Part shown: positions 1 to 6,194 of the stretch, one piece after another | How the letters are laid out: each line of letters opens with the position of its first letter | Numbering within the stretch: position 1 is the first letter of the stretch | From: Acidimicrobiaceae bacterium | Lineage (GTDB): Bacteria; Actinomycetota; Acidimicrobiia; Acidimicrobiales; Acidimicrobiaceae | Direction of reading: 5' to 3' | NCBI GenBank assembly: GCA_013044365.1 | Contig: JABEUP010000275.1 | Location: 1-6,771, forward strand | Length of the DNA stretch: 6,771 bases | Translations under genes and position numbers: made by a program | The notes under the pieces: model-generated | The model's database searches: none | Seen by the model: only the letters and a program-made list of their open reading frames with translations | What the model was told of the DNA's origin: nothing

Positions 1-609
1 ACTGAAGTCAAGCAAATAACCGAATCGGTTATAGATCGCTATGGTGCCATCGACATTCTCGTTAACAATGCCGCCAACAATCCGAAGGTGGAGGAAAATG
101 GCGACTCATCTTGGAGCCGCTTTGAGACCTTTGACTTGCGACTCTGGAATGAAGATCTGGCAGTGGGTCTTACGGGAGCCTTGCTGATGAGCCAGGCGGT
201 AGGGAGCCACATGGCGTCGCGGCGCCAAGGAGTGATCCTCAACGTGTGCTCCGATCTAGCGGTTATTGCTCCTGATCAGCGACTTTATCGCCAGAATAGC
301 CTGAAGGAGGAGGCGCAGCCAGTCAAGCCCGTATCCTATTCGGTGGTAAAGCACGGCCTGTTGGGACTCACGCGATATCTCGCCACATATTGGGCGGACT
401 GCAATGTTCGAGTCAATGCAATTTCGCCTGGTGGCGTTGCTAACGGTCAAGACGATGAATTTGTTGCTCGTCTATCGTCTCGGATACCTCTAGCTCGTAT
501 GGCGAATGTGGAAGAGTATGAGGGCGCAGTTCTTTTTCTTTGCTCCGACGCTTCGTCTTATATGACCGGTCACAATCTTGTGATAGATGGCGGGAGAACG
601 GTCTGGTGA
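1..609 (+). CDS. PtmA-like short-chain dehydrogenase/reductase, 5' end missing
   Basis: The reading frame is open from the first base to TGA at 607-609 and gives 202 residues. About 50 residues, including the Rossmann glycine motif that binds NAD(P), lie outside the window, since SDRs of this type are about 255 aa. Visible SDR landmarks are LVNNAA (visible residues 20-25), the catalytic Ser84 in NVCSD, the YSVVK motif (Tyr113, Lys117), and SPGG (142-145) with the C-terminal IDGGRTVW. The stretches DLAVGLTGALL, IAPDQRLYRQ and QPVKPVSYSVVKHG resemble the SDR subfamily of Campylobacter PtmA, found in flagellin-glycan and O-antigen loci; this is from memory, not a search. The Asn of the usual N-S-Y-K tetrad appears to be Gly56. 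The likely role is cytoplasmic NAD(P)-dependent oxidation or reduction of a sugar or sugar phosphate; the substrate is unknown. A GTG at 88 is only an internal codon, not the start. Confidence 0.9.
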   Translation, partial: TEVKQITESVIDRYGAIDILVNNAANNPKVEENGDSSWSRFETFDLRLWNEDLAVGLTGALLMSQAVGSHMASRRQGVILNVCSDLAVIAPDQRLYRQNSLKEEAQPVKPVSYSVVKHGLLGLTRYLATYWADCNVRVNAISPGGVANGQDDEFVARLSSRIPLARMANVEEYEGAVLFLCSDASSYMTGHNLVIDGGRTVW

Positions 610-749
610 TGGCCATGCCGAAAATCCAGATCCTAAACGGCGCTCAAAAACCGGGCTACTCCGAGATCCCTACGATTAATATGCCAAAGCAAAGGGCCCC
701 CTATTTGCCTGGGCTGATTCACGAGCGACAGACCAGTTGGCAGTGGTAG
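609..749 (+). CDS. Small ORF coupled to the SDR stop, unrecognised; possible gene remnant
   Basis: An ATG at 609-611 overlaps the SDR stop codon (TGATG), an arrangement that often permits translational coupling. A second in-frame ATG follows at 615. The frame runs 46 codons to TAG at 747-749. The peptide begins MAMPKIQILNGAQ, contains several prolines and ends QTSWQW. It has no signal peptide, membrane segment or motif I recognise. A weak GGGAG lies 12 nt before the first ATG. No continuation of a recognisable protein was found in the other forward frames after 750. It could be the start of a gene whose remainder was lost, a genuine small protein, or chance; the start-stop overlap is the only real support. 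Confidence 0.25.
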   Translation: MAMPKIQILNGAQKPGYSEIPTINMPKQRAPYLPGLIHERQTSWQW

Positions 750-787
750 CGTGATGGAAGCTATGCCAGGTAACGCTAACTCATTGG

Positions 788-804
788 CGGAGCGATAGGC
801 TCCG
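788..804. repeat. Small inverted repeat (6-bp arms)
   Basis: CGGAGC at 788-793 and GCTCCG at 799-804 are exact reverse complements separated by gatag, and a G-T wobble would extend the stem by one. It lies about 180 nt after the SDR stop. There is no T-run on either side, so it is not a standard Rho-independent terminator. It may be a chance structure. Confidence 0.4.
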
Positions 805-1353
805 TACTTGAGGGCGAGGGGGCAGGCAGCCGTGTCGACATATGCCCAATGATCCTCACTAGCGAGTCGGGCCTAATGCACGATCAGAATCTTAGGGCGA
901 ATGAGCACTCAAAAGAACAAAGGTGGTTTGTTATGCACGGCGGGGAGCGTATAGGCGGGCGGTCCGGTTTGACGGGGGTCTAAGCAACCGTTTGGAACGA
1001 TCACCTGGGCGCGCGGCGATGGTTGCTCCGATTAATTTAACTTGTTGCACCATCTCGGCAATTGTATGCTGAGGCTGGCAAGGTGGGAACGGCTGGATCA
1101 GCTGTACTGAAATTGCCATGGTCGTATCGATGAGGTATGTTGGCACATGCTGGGACGAATATGGTGTAAGTGCGGATGTACCGATGCACGGTCTTTTATC
1201 TCAAGTCTGAGGCGATACTGACAACTTGATTGTTGTTGATGCTCGCTTCGTGTCGGGTCTTCGGAGGCGAAGAGAGTTCGGCAGCACCAGCCGATCTGAA
1301 GAATTTGCCGGTATCCACCTCCTTGCTTGTTGGATCTTGCTTTAGTTGTGGAT

Positions 1354-1359
1354 GGAGGA
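1354..1359 (+). promoter_or_regulatory. Ribosome binding site deciding the TIM-barrel start
   Basis: GGAGGA stands 11 nt before an in-frame GTG at 1371 and 23 nt before the ATG at 1383. It is the only strong Shine-Dalgarno match near the start of the homologous region. It argues for GTG 1371 and against a long N-terminal extension back to 1230. The spacing is slightly longer than ideal. Confidence 0.55.
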
Positions 1360-1370
1360 TCGACGATAAC

Positions 1371-2237
1371 GTGAATGGCAAGATGGTTACTTTTGGAATC
1401 ATGCAGGGAAGACTTAGTGCTCCTCTTGAGGATCGAATTCAATGCTTTCCGCGTAACACTTGGCAGCAAGAGTTCTCTCTAGCCGCGGCGGCAGGGCTTG
1501 GTGCAATCGAGTGGATATACGATACTTTTGGTGACAGTGCTAATCCAATCGAAACCGATGAGGGGATTAGCCAGATGAAATGGTTGAGTGCCGAGCACGG
1601 CATTTCGGTGGAGTCAATCTGTGCGGATTGGTTTATGGAAGAGCCACTTGTTGGAGTTAGCCAAGGGGAGAGCAAGACAGCCTTCGAACGCCTTGAGTGG
1701 CTCATTGGAAGGGCTGGTCTACTTGGAATGGGCCGAATCGTTTTACCCTTTGTAGATTCCTCGGCGTTGAAAAGTGATTCTCTAATTAGCGAAGCGGAGA
1801 GAATGCTGATAAAAATCTTGCCATTAGCCCGCGAGTCTGGAATAGAAATTCACCTTGAAACCTCACTTGACCCGTCGAATTTTGGAGCTCTGCTGGAGCG
1901 GATACCTGATCCGATTGTGCGAGTGAATTATGATATAGGAAATAGTGCCTCATGTGGTTATGATCCCCGAGAGGAATTTGGAATGTATGGCCAGAGAATA
2001 GGGAGTATCCACATCAAGGATCGTTTGTTACATGGCACCACAGTGCCGCTAGGAACTGGTGACGCGGATTTCGTCGCCGTGTTTGACGAACTTTACAAGC
2101 TCAGATATGTGGGTCCGTTTGTTCTCCAAACAGCGCGCGGCAAACCTGGCGATGAGGTCGGCCACACGGTCCGCAATGTCGAAATAGCAAAGTCTCTGTT
2201 CGCTGCCGGTCAACCAGCCCAAGTGCAACCTACATGA
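1371..2237 (+). CDS. Xylose-isomerase-like TIM-barrel sugar (phosphate) isomerase/epimerase
   Basis: This 288-residue protein begins VNGKMVTFGIMQGRL. The GIMQGRL opening, followed by an FPRNTW motif, is typical of the sugar phosphate isomerase/epimerase (AP-endonuclease 2 / xylose isomerase-like) TIM-barrel family. Candidate metal ligands, numbered from the GTG, are Glu163 (IHLETS), Asp188 (NYDIGNS) and His214 (SIHIKDR). The fourth position, usually Glu, reads Gln253 (FVLQTARG). Relatives include IolE, IolI and hydroxypyruvate isomerase, but this one cannot be assigned to any of those reactions. The start is GTG 1371 by its Shine-Dalgarno; ATG 1383 is a close alternative. The frame stays open back to 1230, but that extension looks non-homologous. 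The stop overlaps the next ATG by 4 bp, so it is probably co-translated with the ThDP enzyme and likely acts on that enzyme's substrate or product. Cytoplasmic; the family is confident, the substrate unknown. Confidence 0.85.
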   Translation: MNGKMVTFGIMQGRLSAPLEDRIQCFPRNTWQQEFSLAAAAGLGAIEWIYDTFGDSANPIETDEGISQMKWLSAEHGISVESICADWFMEEPLVGVSQGESKTAFERLEWLIGRAGLLGMGRIVLPFVDSSALKSDSLISEAERMLIKILPLARESGIEIHLETSLDPSNFGALLERIPDPIVRVNYDIGNSASCGYDPREEFGMYGQRIGSIHIKDRLLHGTTVPLGTGDADFVAVFDELYKLRYVGPFVLQTARGKPGDEVGHTVRNVEIAKSLFAAGQPAQVQPT

Positions 2238-4060
2238 CGGAACTTGCTATCAACCCGACCTCAATAAGGGTTGCAGACTGGATCATTGAGGCATTGTTTA
2301 ACCTTGGTGTACGAACCGCCTTCATGGTTACTGGAGGTGGAGCGATGCACCTAAACGACGCCATAGGAGTTCACGAAGGGTTCGAGGTCGTTTGCACCTT
2401 GCACGAGCAGGGTGCCTCTATCGCATCAGAGGCCTACGCAAAGCAGACAGGGGTCCCGGCACTCTGTCTGGTTACTTCGGGCCCGGGAGGAACGAATGCT
2501 ATAACTGGGGTGACTGGAGCTTGGCTTGATTCGGTTCCTATGGTTATCATATCTGGCCAAGCAAAACGGAGTGACCTTGTTGGTTCGACCGGAGTTCGCC
2601 AACGTGGTGTCCAGGAGGTGGATATCGTCTCAATGGTAACGCCAGTTACCAAATTAGCCGTCACAGTCATGGACCCCTATGACATTTGTTTTTACCTTGA
2701 GCAAGCTTTCCACTTGGCAACGACCGGTCGACCAGGGCCGGTCTGGTTAGATATTCCACTTGACGTGCAGGGGGCTCTTGTAGATGCCACACTATTGAGA
2801 CATTTCGAAGCGCCACCAAAGATAGAAAGTGCCGCGAGCGGTGACCTTAGCGAGCTAATGGGTGAGATCATTGAACGCCTTAGGCTGGCCCGTCATCCGA
2901 TCCTTCTCTTTGGCGCTGGCATTTGGATTGCTCGCGCCCAAAATGATGCGGTACAACTTGCCGAAAGTCTGGGAGTGCCGGTTCTGACAACTTGGCCAGC
3001 TCACGGGATAATAGGGGACGAACACCATTTGTATGCCGGCAGGCCGGGAGCATTCGCACCTCGAGGGGCTAACTTTGCACTCCAGAATTCGGACTTTCTT
3101 CTCTGTCTGGGAGCCAGACTCGACCTCGTAACCACAGGTTACAATCCGAAAGATTTCGCTCGCAATGCTTATAAAATCGCTGTAGATATTGACCCGAAAG
3201 AGCTTGCCAAGCTCGAAGGGGCGATCGACCTAGCCTTCCTGGGAGATGTGGGGGAGGTAGTGCGCACTCTAGCTGGTTCAACGTGGGCAAATAGTGGGAA
3301 AGCTTGGACTGACATAGACGGTTGGGTAGCCCGTTGCCAGGAGTGGCGGGCACGCTACCCAGTTGTCATTGATGCTTACCGGCAACCCGGCGATACTATT
3401 TCCACGTATTACTTTGCTGAAGCTTTATCTGAGGTCTTGGCAGAAAACGATGTGATAGCACTAGGGTGCTCGGGGCTCGGGATTGAAATTTTTATTCTGG
3501 GGATGAGGCTCCATACAGGGCAGCGATCAATTTTCAACACTGCACTGGGGGAAATGGGTGCCGGACCGCCGACGGCTCTAGGCGCTTGTATAGGCTCCGG
3601 AGGTCGAAGGACGATTTGCGTTGACGGCGACGGTGGGCTTCAACTAAATGTGCAGGAACTTGAGACAATCCGACGGCTCAAGTTGCCGGTCAAGCTATTT
3701 GTATTGTCTAATGACGGCTATGCTTCGATTCGAGCATCCCAAAATCGCTGGTTTGGACGACTGGCAGGAGCCGATTCTTCAAGTGGCGTTACGCTGCCAC
3801 CGCTCGAAGGAATTGCTACTGCTTACGGCTGGAAATTTGTCACTCTCGATGGCACTAAGGCACTCTTTTCCCAGTTGCAAGAGGTGCTAGAAACTCCTGG
3901 GCCGGTTTTATGCGAGGTACCTACTCCTCGAGACGAACCTCGTCAACCGATTCAAACGAGCCAAGCCTTGCCTGATGGAGGAATGCAGTCACTTCCGCTA
4001 GAGGACCTTGCTCCAAGGCTGAGTCGTGATGAAATGGCGGCCAACATGAGTTCATCGTGA
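2234..4060 (+). CDS. Thiamine-diphosphate-dependent enzyme, acetolactate synthase-like, of a surface-glycan type
   Basis: The 608-residue protein has the three-domain layout of the acetolactate synthase/pyruvate decarboxylase superfamily. The N-terminal PYR domain carries the ThDP-activating Glu58 (LHEQGA), then TSGPGGTNAITG (81-92) and DSVPMVIISGQ. A central domain of about 195-350 has LLFGAG, the FAD-site-like GARLD (293-297) and VDIDPKEL. The C-terminal PP domain has the metal/ThDP motif from GDG (465-467) to Asn493-Asp494. The tail (PDGGMQSLPLEDLAPRL) resembles ThDP enzymes annotated in LPS loci rather than biosynthetic IlvB. A YerE-like transfer of a two-carbon unit from pyruvate to a keto-sugar is one precedent; IolD-like hydrolysis or glyoxylate carboligase-like chemistry are alternatives. 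FAD binding is plausible but unproven. The ATG overlaps the upstream stop (ATGA) and lacks its own strong Shine-Dalgarno, suggesting coupling. No regulatory small subunit is visible nearby, unlike a true IlvBN operon. Confidence 0.9.
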   Translation: MTELAINPTSIRVADWIIEALFNLGVRTAFMVTGGGAMHLNDAIGVHEGFEVVCTLHEQGASIASEAYAKQTGVPALCLVTSGPGGTNAITGVTGAWLDSVPMVIISGQAKRSDLVGSTGVRQRGVQEVDIVSMVTPVTKLAVTVMDPYDICFYLEQAFHLATTGRPGPVWLDIPLDVQGALVDATLLRHFEAPPKIESAASGDLSELMGEIIERLRLARHPILLFGAGIWIARAQNDAVQLAESLGVPVLTTWPAHGIIGDEHHLYAGRPGAFAPRGANFALQNSDFLLCLGARLDLVTTGYNPKDFARNAYKIAVDIDPKELAKLEGAIDLAFLGDVGEVVRTLAGSTWANSGKAWTDIDGWVARCQEWRARYPVVIDAYRQPGDTISTYYFAEALSEVLAENDVIALGCSGLGIEIFILGMRLHTGQRSIFNTALGEMGAGPPTALGACIGSGGRRTICVDGDGGLQLNVQELETIRRLKLPVKLFVLSNDGYASIRASQNRWFGRLAGADSSSGVTLPPLEGIATAYGWKFVTLDGTKALFSQLQEVLETPGPVLCEVPTPRDEPRQPIQTSQALPDGGMQSLPLEDLAPRLSRDEMAANMSSS

Positions 4061-4091
4061 GGTAGTTTTAAGCCTTAGCTTTCCGAGGATT

Positions 4092-4577
4092 TTAGGAGGT
4101 GCGCATCGCTAGTAGGGCATCGCAAAACTCTCTGACCGCACCATGGCCACCGGGTTGCGTGAGAATAATATCCGAAATGCCCATCACGGAAGGGTGCGCA
4201 TCAGCTACGACGACTGCTGTACCAACTAGCTCTAGACAGCTTGCATCATTTACGTCATTACCAATGTAAGCGACTCTAATAGGATCAATTCCCCGTTCGT
4301 GGAGTAATTGCTTCAAACGGGCACCTTTATCTGCAACGCCATGCTCGCATTCGAGCCTGAGCTTCCTGCAGCGGGACTCAACTACAGGATTTTCTTCGGT
4401 CGATAATACATACATAGGGATTCCCGCTTGGTGCATTAGTGCGATTCCGAGCCCATCGGAACGATCACAGCGGACAAGTTCGACACTGCTATCTTGGGTA
4501 ACCCATACTGCATTGTCGGTGAACACGCCATCGAAGTCGAAGACCACGAAGTCAATTGGCAATGAGAAGGTGATCAT
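4092..4577 (-). CDS. KdsC-like HAD-family sugar-acid phosphatase
   Basis: A 161-residue HAD protein without a cap domain, the size of KdsC and Kdn-9-phosphate phosphatase (C0-type, normally tetrameric). All motifs are present, numbered from ATG 4577: FDFDGVFTD with nucleophile Asp14 and acid/base Asp16, LST with Ser59, Lys84 (DKGARL), and GNDVND with Asp108 and Asp111. DRSDGLGI and STEENPVVESR resemble the HAD module fused to the C-terminus of some CMP-sialic acid synthetases; here it stands alone. The probable role is hydrolysis of the terminal phosphate of a 3-deoxy-2-ulosonic acid made by the adjacent synthase. A TTG at 4589 would add four residues; ATG 4577, 25 nt after the synthase stop, is preferred though neither has a clear Shine-Dalgarno. 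It is the last gene of the minus-strand group and converges with the ThDP gene. Confidence 0.88.
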   Translation of the reverse strand: MITFSLPIDFVVFDFDGVFTDNAVWVTQDSSVELVRCDRSDGLGIALMHQAGIPMYVLSTEENPVVESRCRKLRLECEHGVADKGARLKQLLHERGIDPIRVAYIGNDVNDASCLELVGTAVVVADAHPSVMGISDIILTQPGGHGAVREFCDALLAMRTS

Positions 4578-4602
4578 AGTATCGACCAAGATTGGGCGGT
4601 TT

Positions 4603-5472
4603 TCAACCTATACGCCGAAGTTTATTGCATACCGAAATTTCGGATTCGTAGACTCGCTTTATGCCATCCCCGAGTGACCTTTCTACAAGGCGCACGTCGT
4701 GGATAAGTTCTGTCAGTTCTTTCGGTTCCAGAGATGCAGCTTGATCGCTTCCCCACATTGATCGGTCTATCGTCACATGACGCTCAATGATACAAGCACC
4801 TAGCGCAACTGCAGCTACGCTTGCTGCGAGTGACTGGTCATGGGCACTGAAGCCAACCGGAACCCCATATCGCTTTTTGAGCGTGTCGATTACGCGAAGG
4901 TTTAACTCGTCTGGAATTGTTGGGTAGGCACTTGTGCATTGCATAAGGATAAGCGATTCGTTCCCTAGAATCTCAACCGCATGGTCGATCTGGGCAAGGC
5001 TGCTCATCCCCGTAGAGAGAACTAGTGGTCGGCCTGTTTCTCTATGCCGGCGCAACAGGTTGTCGTCGGTTAGAGATGCAGACGCTATCTTGTAGAACGG
5101 AGGCTCATAGCGTTCAATAAATGCAACAGAATTCTCGTCCCAGCAGGATGCCGTCCAAGCCACGCCTAAAGAAGTACATAGCTCAGCTATTTGATCGTAA
5201 GCGTCGTCTCCGAATTCCAAGCCACTCTTAAGGTCGCGATTTGTGGACCCGAAAGGACTATCCCGAGGTCTGTCGAGTTCTTCAGCGCTATAAACTAGGT
5301 CGATCGTCCGTTTCTGAAACTTCACGGCACCACAACCCGCTTCGGTCGCCGCTGCCATGATCTGGCGGCACAAGTCGAGGTCGCCGTTATGGTTAATCCC
5401 TATCTCGGCTATAACTAATACTGGGTGGCCGTCGCCCACTTTGCAAAAACCGAGATCTACGGCATTTGTCAT
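4603..5472 (-). CDS. NeuB-family PEP-condensing ulosonic acid synthase, short form without SAF domain
   Basis: The 289-residue protein matches the NeuB TIM barrel: IAEIGINHNGD (21-31, Glu23), VKFQKRT (Lys51, Lys54), YKIASASL (127-134), LSTGM (152-156), CTSAYP (179-184), and the two presumed metal-binding His residues in GFSAHD (His211) and ERHVT (His232). The family condenses phosphoenolpyruvate with an aldose, giving a 3-deoxy-2-keto acid such as Neu5Ac, legionaminic, pseudaminic acid or Kdn. Classical NeuB is about 340-350 aa with a C-terminal antifreeze-like SAF domain. This one stops right after LGDGIKRVYESE...LRRIG, so the SAF domain is absent, with no obvious frameshift. The usual GPDH reads GSDQ (241-244), and TPFD is TASCWD. 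These features look like a natural subgroup, not damage. The ATG overlaps the isomerase stop (ATGA), so translation is probably coupled. The substrate may differ from ManNAc. Confidence 0.9.
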   Translation of the reverse strand: MTNAVDLGFCKVGDGHPVLVIAEIGINHNGDLDLCRQIMAAATEAGCGAVKFQKRTIDLVYSAEELDRPRDSPFGSTNRDLKSGLEFGDDAYDQIAELCTSLGVAWTASCWDENSVAFIERYEPPFYKIASASLTDDNLLRRHRETGRPLVLSTGMSSLAQIDHAVEILGNESLILMQCTSAYPTIPDELNLRVIDTLKKRYGVPVGFSAHDQSLAASVAAVALGACIIERHVTIDRSMWGSDQAASLEPKELTELIHDVRLVERSLGDGIKRVYESEISVCNKLRRIG

Positions 5473-6134
5473 GCTTTAGGTCCGTTGAAGTCAAAACGGC
5501 TCTCAACACCAATGCAGATGCTGTGCAAAATCATCATGTGAATCTCTTGGATATGAGCTGTCACCCGTGAACTGATTCGGCACCAAGCGTCCGACGTTGC
5601 GAGGGATGCGTCTCCGTTGTCACCGGTCAAGGCAACTACGCTCATTCCAAGTTCATGAGCCACCTCCGCCGCCCTTAGAACATTTCTGGATTTCCCGCTC
5701 GTAGAAATAGCCACTAAGACATCTCCTGGCTGGCCGAGAGCTCGGACCTGTCGAGCAAAGATCTCTTCGAATCCGAAATCATTACCTAAGGCGGTCAAAA
5801 TCGAGCTGTCGCTGGTCAAGCTGATCGCGGGCAAGGGCATTCGATCGCCACAATATCGGCCGACAAACTCGGCAACAAAATGCTGAGCATCAGCTGCGCT
5901 ACCGCCGTTGCCGCATGCTATGACTTTGTTGCCCTTCTTGAGTGCGTCCGCCACAAGTGCCGTGGCCCTGTCGACATCAGCGGCGCATGACTCAGCACTT
6001 TGCAGAGCTAGACGAGCCAACTCCTCGGCATAGGTGATGAAGTTCTCGGCAAGTCGCCCTGGCTCCAGACGCGTGCTAGTACCCGCAGGCATTTGCCCTT
6101 TATTAGATAAACCGTCGGCCGGAGTATCGTGCAT
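5469..6134 (-). CDS. gmhA: GmhA-like SIS-domain sedoheptulose-7-phosphate isomerase
   Basis: A 221-residue SIS-domain protein. From ATG 6134, a leader of about 25 residues precedes the GmhA core. The phosphate-binding GNGGSAADAQHF begins at residue 75, SLTSDSSILTALGNDFG follows at about 105-121, and AISTSGKSRNV lies at 142-152. The GmhA zinc/catalytic set is intact: His85 and Glu89 (QHFVAE), Gln196 and His204 (spaced eight apart, as in E. coli Gln172 and His180). GmhA converts sedoheptulose 7-phosphate to D-glycero-D-manno-heptose 7-phosphate in the cytoplasm, the first step to ADP- or GDP-heptose. No GmhB, HldE or HddA partner is in the window, so the product may instead feed the overlapping synthase gene. 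ATG 6134 is chosen because AGGAG lies 8 nt upstream. The frame extends to a TTG at 6194 with no Shine-Dalgarno, and ATG 6092 is a weaker alternative. It heads the visible minus-strand operon. Confidence 0.9.
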   Translation of the reverse strand: MHDTPADGLSNKGQMPAGTSTRLEPGRLAENFITYAEELARLALQSAESCAADVDRATALVADALKKGNKVIACGNGGSAADAQHFVAEFVGRYCGDRMPLPAISLTSDSSILTALGNDFGFEEIFARQVRALGQPGDVLVAISTSGKSRNVLRAAEVAHELGMSVVALTGDNGDASLATSDAWCRISSRVTAHIQEIHMMILHSICIGVESRFDFNGPKA

Positions 6135-6141
6135 CGAAACT

Positions 6142-6147
6142 TCTCCT
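6142..6147 (-). promoter_or_regulatory. Ribosome binding site deciding the isomerase start
   Basis: On the minus strand AGGAGA (6147-6142) precedes ATG 6134, with 8 nt between AGGAG and the ATG, a near-ideal arrangement. It argues against the longer in-frame TTG start at 6194. Confidence 0.75.
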
Positions 6148-6157
6148 AAATTACCTG

Positions 6158-6174
6158 TAAGGTAGACTACCTTA
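6158..6174. promoter_or_regulatory. 17-bp palindrome in the leader of the isomerase operon
   Basis: TAAGGTAG-A-CTACCTTA is a perfect palindrome with 8-bp arms, centred 32 nt upstream of the isomerase ATG and just before its ribosome binding site. As DNA it could be an operator for a dimeric repressor; as RNA it folds into a 7-bp stem with a 3-nt loop. A second, overlapping inverted repeat at 6152-6164 (TACCT-gta-AGGTA) shares the same AGGTA, so the two hairpins exclude each other. Function is inferred only from symmetry and position. Confidence 0.5.
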
Positions 6175-6182
6175 ACTTGAAA

Positions 6183-6190
6183 TCCTCCTA
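6183..6190 (-). promoter_or_regulatory. Strong Shine-Dalgarno-like sequence without a start codon
   Basis: TAGGAGGA on the minus strand (6190-6183) is an almost complete anti-16S match, yet no ATG, GTG or TTG follows within the usual 5-12 nt. It lies just upstream of the palindrome. It could be a relic of an earlier start, a standby ribosome site, or chance. Confidence 0.35.
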
Positions 6191-6194
6191 ACAA

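Larger units (their letters stand above)
610..1370. other. Gene-poor gap between the SDR and the TIM-barrel gene
   Basis: Apart from the 46-codon ORF at its left end, this stretch of about 760 bp holds no protein I can recognise on either strand. Open frames are short and lack ribosome binding sites: for example 780-983 on + (no good start) and 931-1146 on - (no family resemblance). One small hairpin lies at 788-804. No tRNA, CRISPR, insertion-sequence end or convincing sigma-70 promoter was seen. The length is odd beside the neighbouring genes, which overlap by 4 bp. A decayed gene, a recombination scar or a long upstream regulatory region for the TIM-barrel/ThDP pair are the simplest explanations. 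Confidence 0.5.

Noticed and set aside
405..414. tRNA T-loop-like GTTCGAGTC
   Set aside because: It lies inside the well-supported SDR coding sequence and no cloverleaf surrounds it.
780..983. Gly-rich + frame of 67 codons (includes IGGAIGSVLEGEGAGSRVD)
   Set aside because: It has no start codon with a ribosome site and no recognisable family. An open frame of this length is expected by chance.
1090..1100. CGGCTGGATCA, matching the conserved 3' end of 16S rRNA
   Set aside because: Only 11 bases match. Surrounding 16S features and the anti-Shine-Dalgarno CCTCC are absent.
1258..1273. TCTTCG-gagg-CGAAGA hairpin as a terminator
   Set aside because: The stem is only 6 bp, with no following T-run, and it sits upstream of a gene on the same strand rather than after one.
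1230..1370. N-terminal extension of the TIM-barrel protein back to an upstream start at 1230
   Set aside because: The extra residues do not resemble the family, whose members start almost directly at the GIMQGRL motif. The strong Shine-Dalgarno at 1354-1359 serves GTG 1371 instead.
931..1469. Two minus-strand frames (931-1146 and 1098-1469)
   Set aside because: Neither has a recognisable motif or ribosome site, and the second overlaps the start of a confident + gene.
2234..4060. Housekeeping acetolactate synthase (IlvB)
   Set aside because: The tail and context differ from IlvB, no small subunit is adjacent, and all recognisable neighbours are glycan-type genes.
6135..6194. Longer isomerase start at TTG 6194
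   Set aside because: It has no Shine-Dalgarno and a rare start codon, whereas ATG 6134 has a near-ideal AGGAG. The added residues lie in the palindromic leader.
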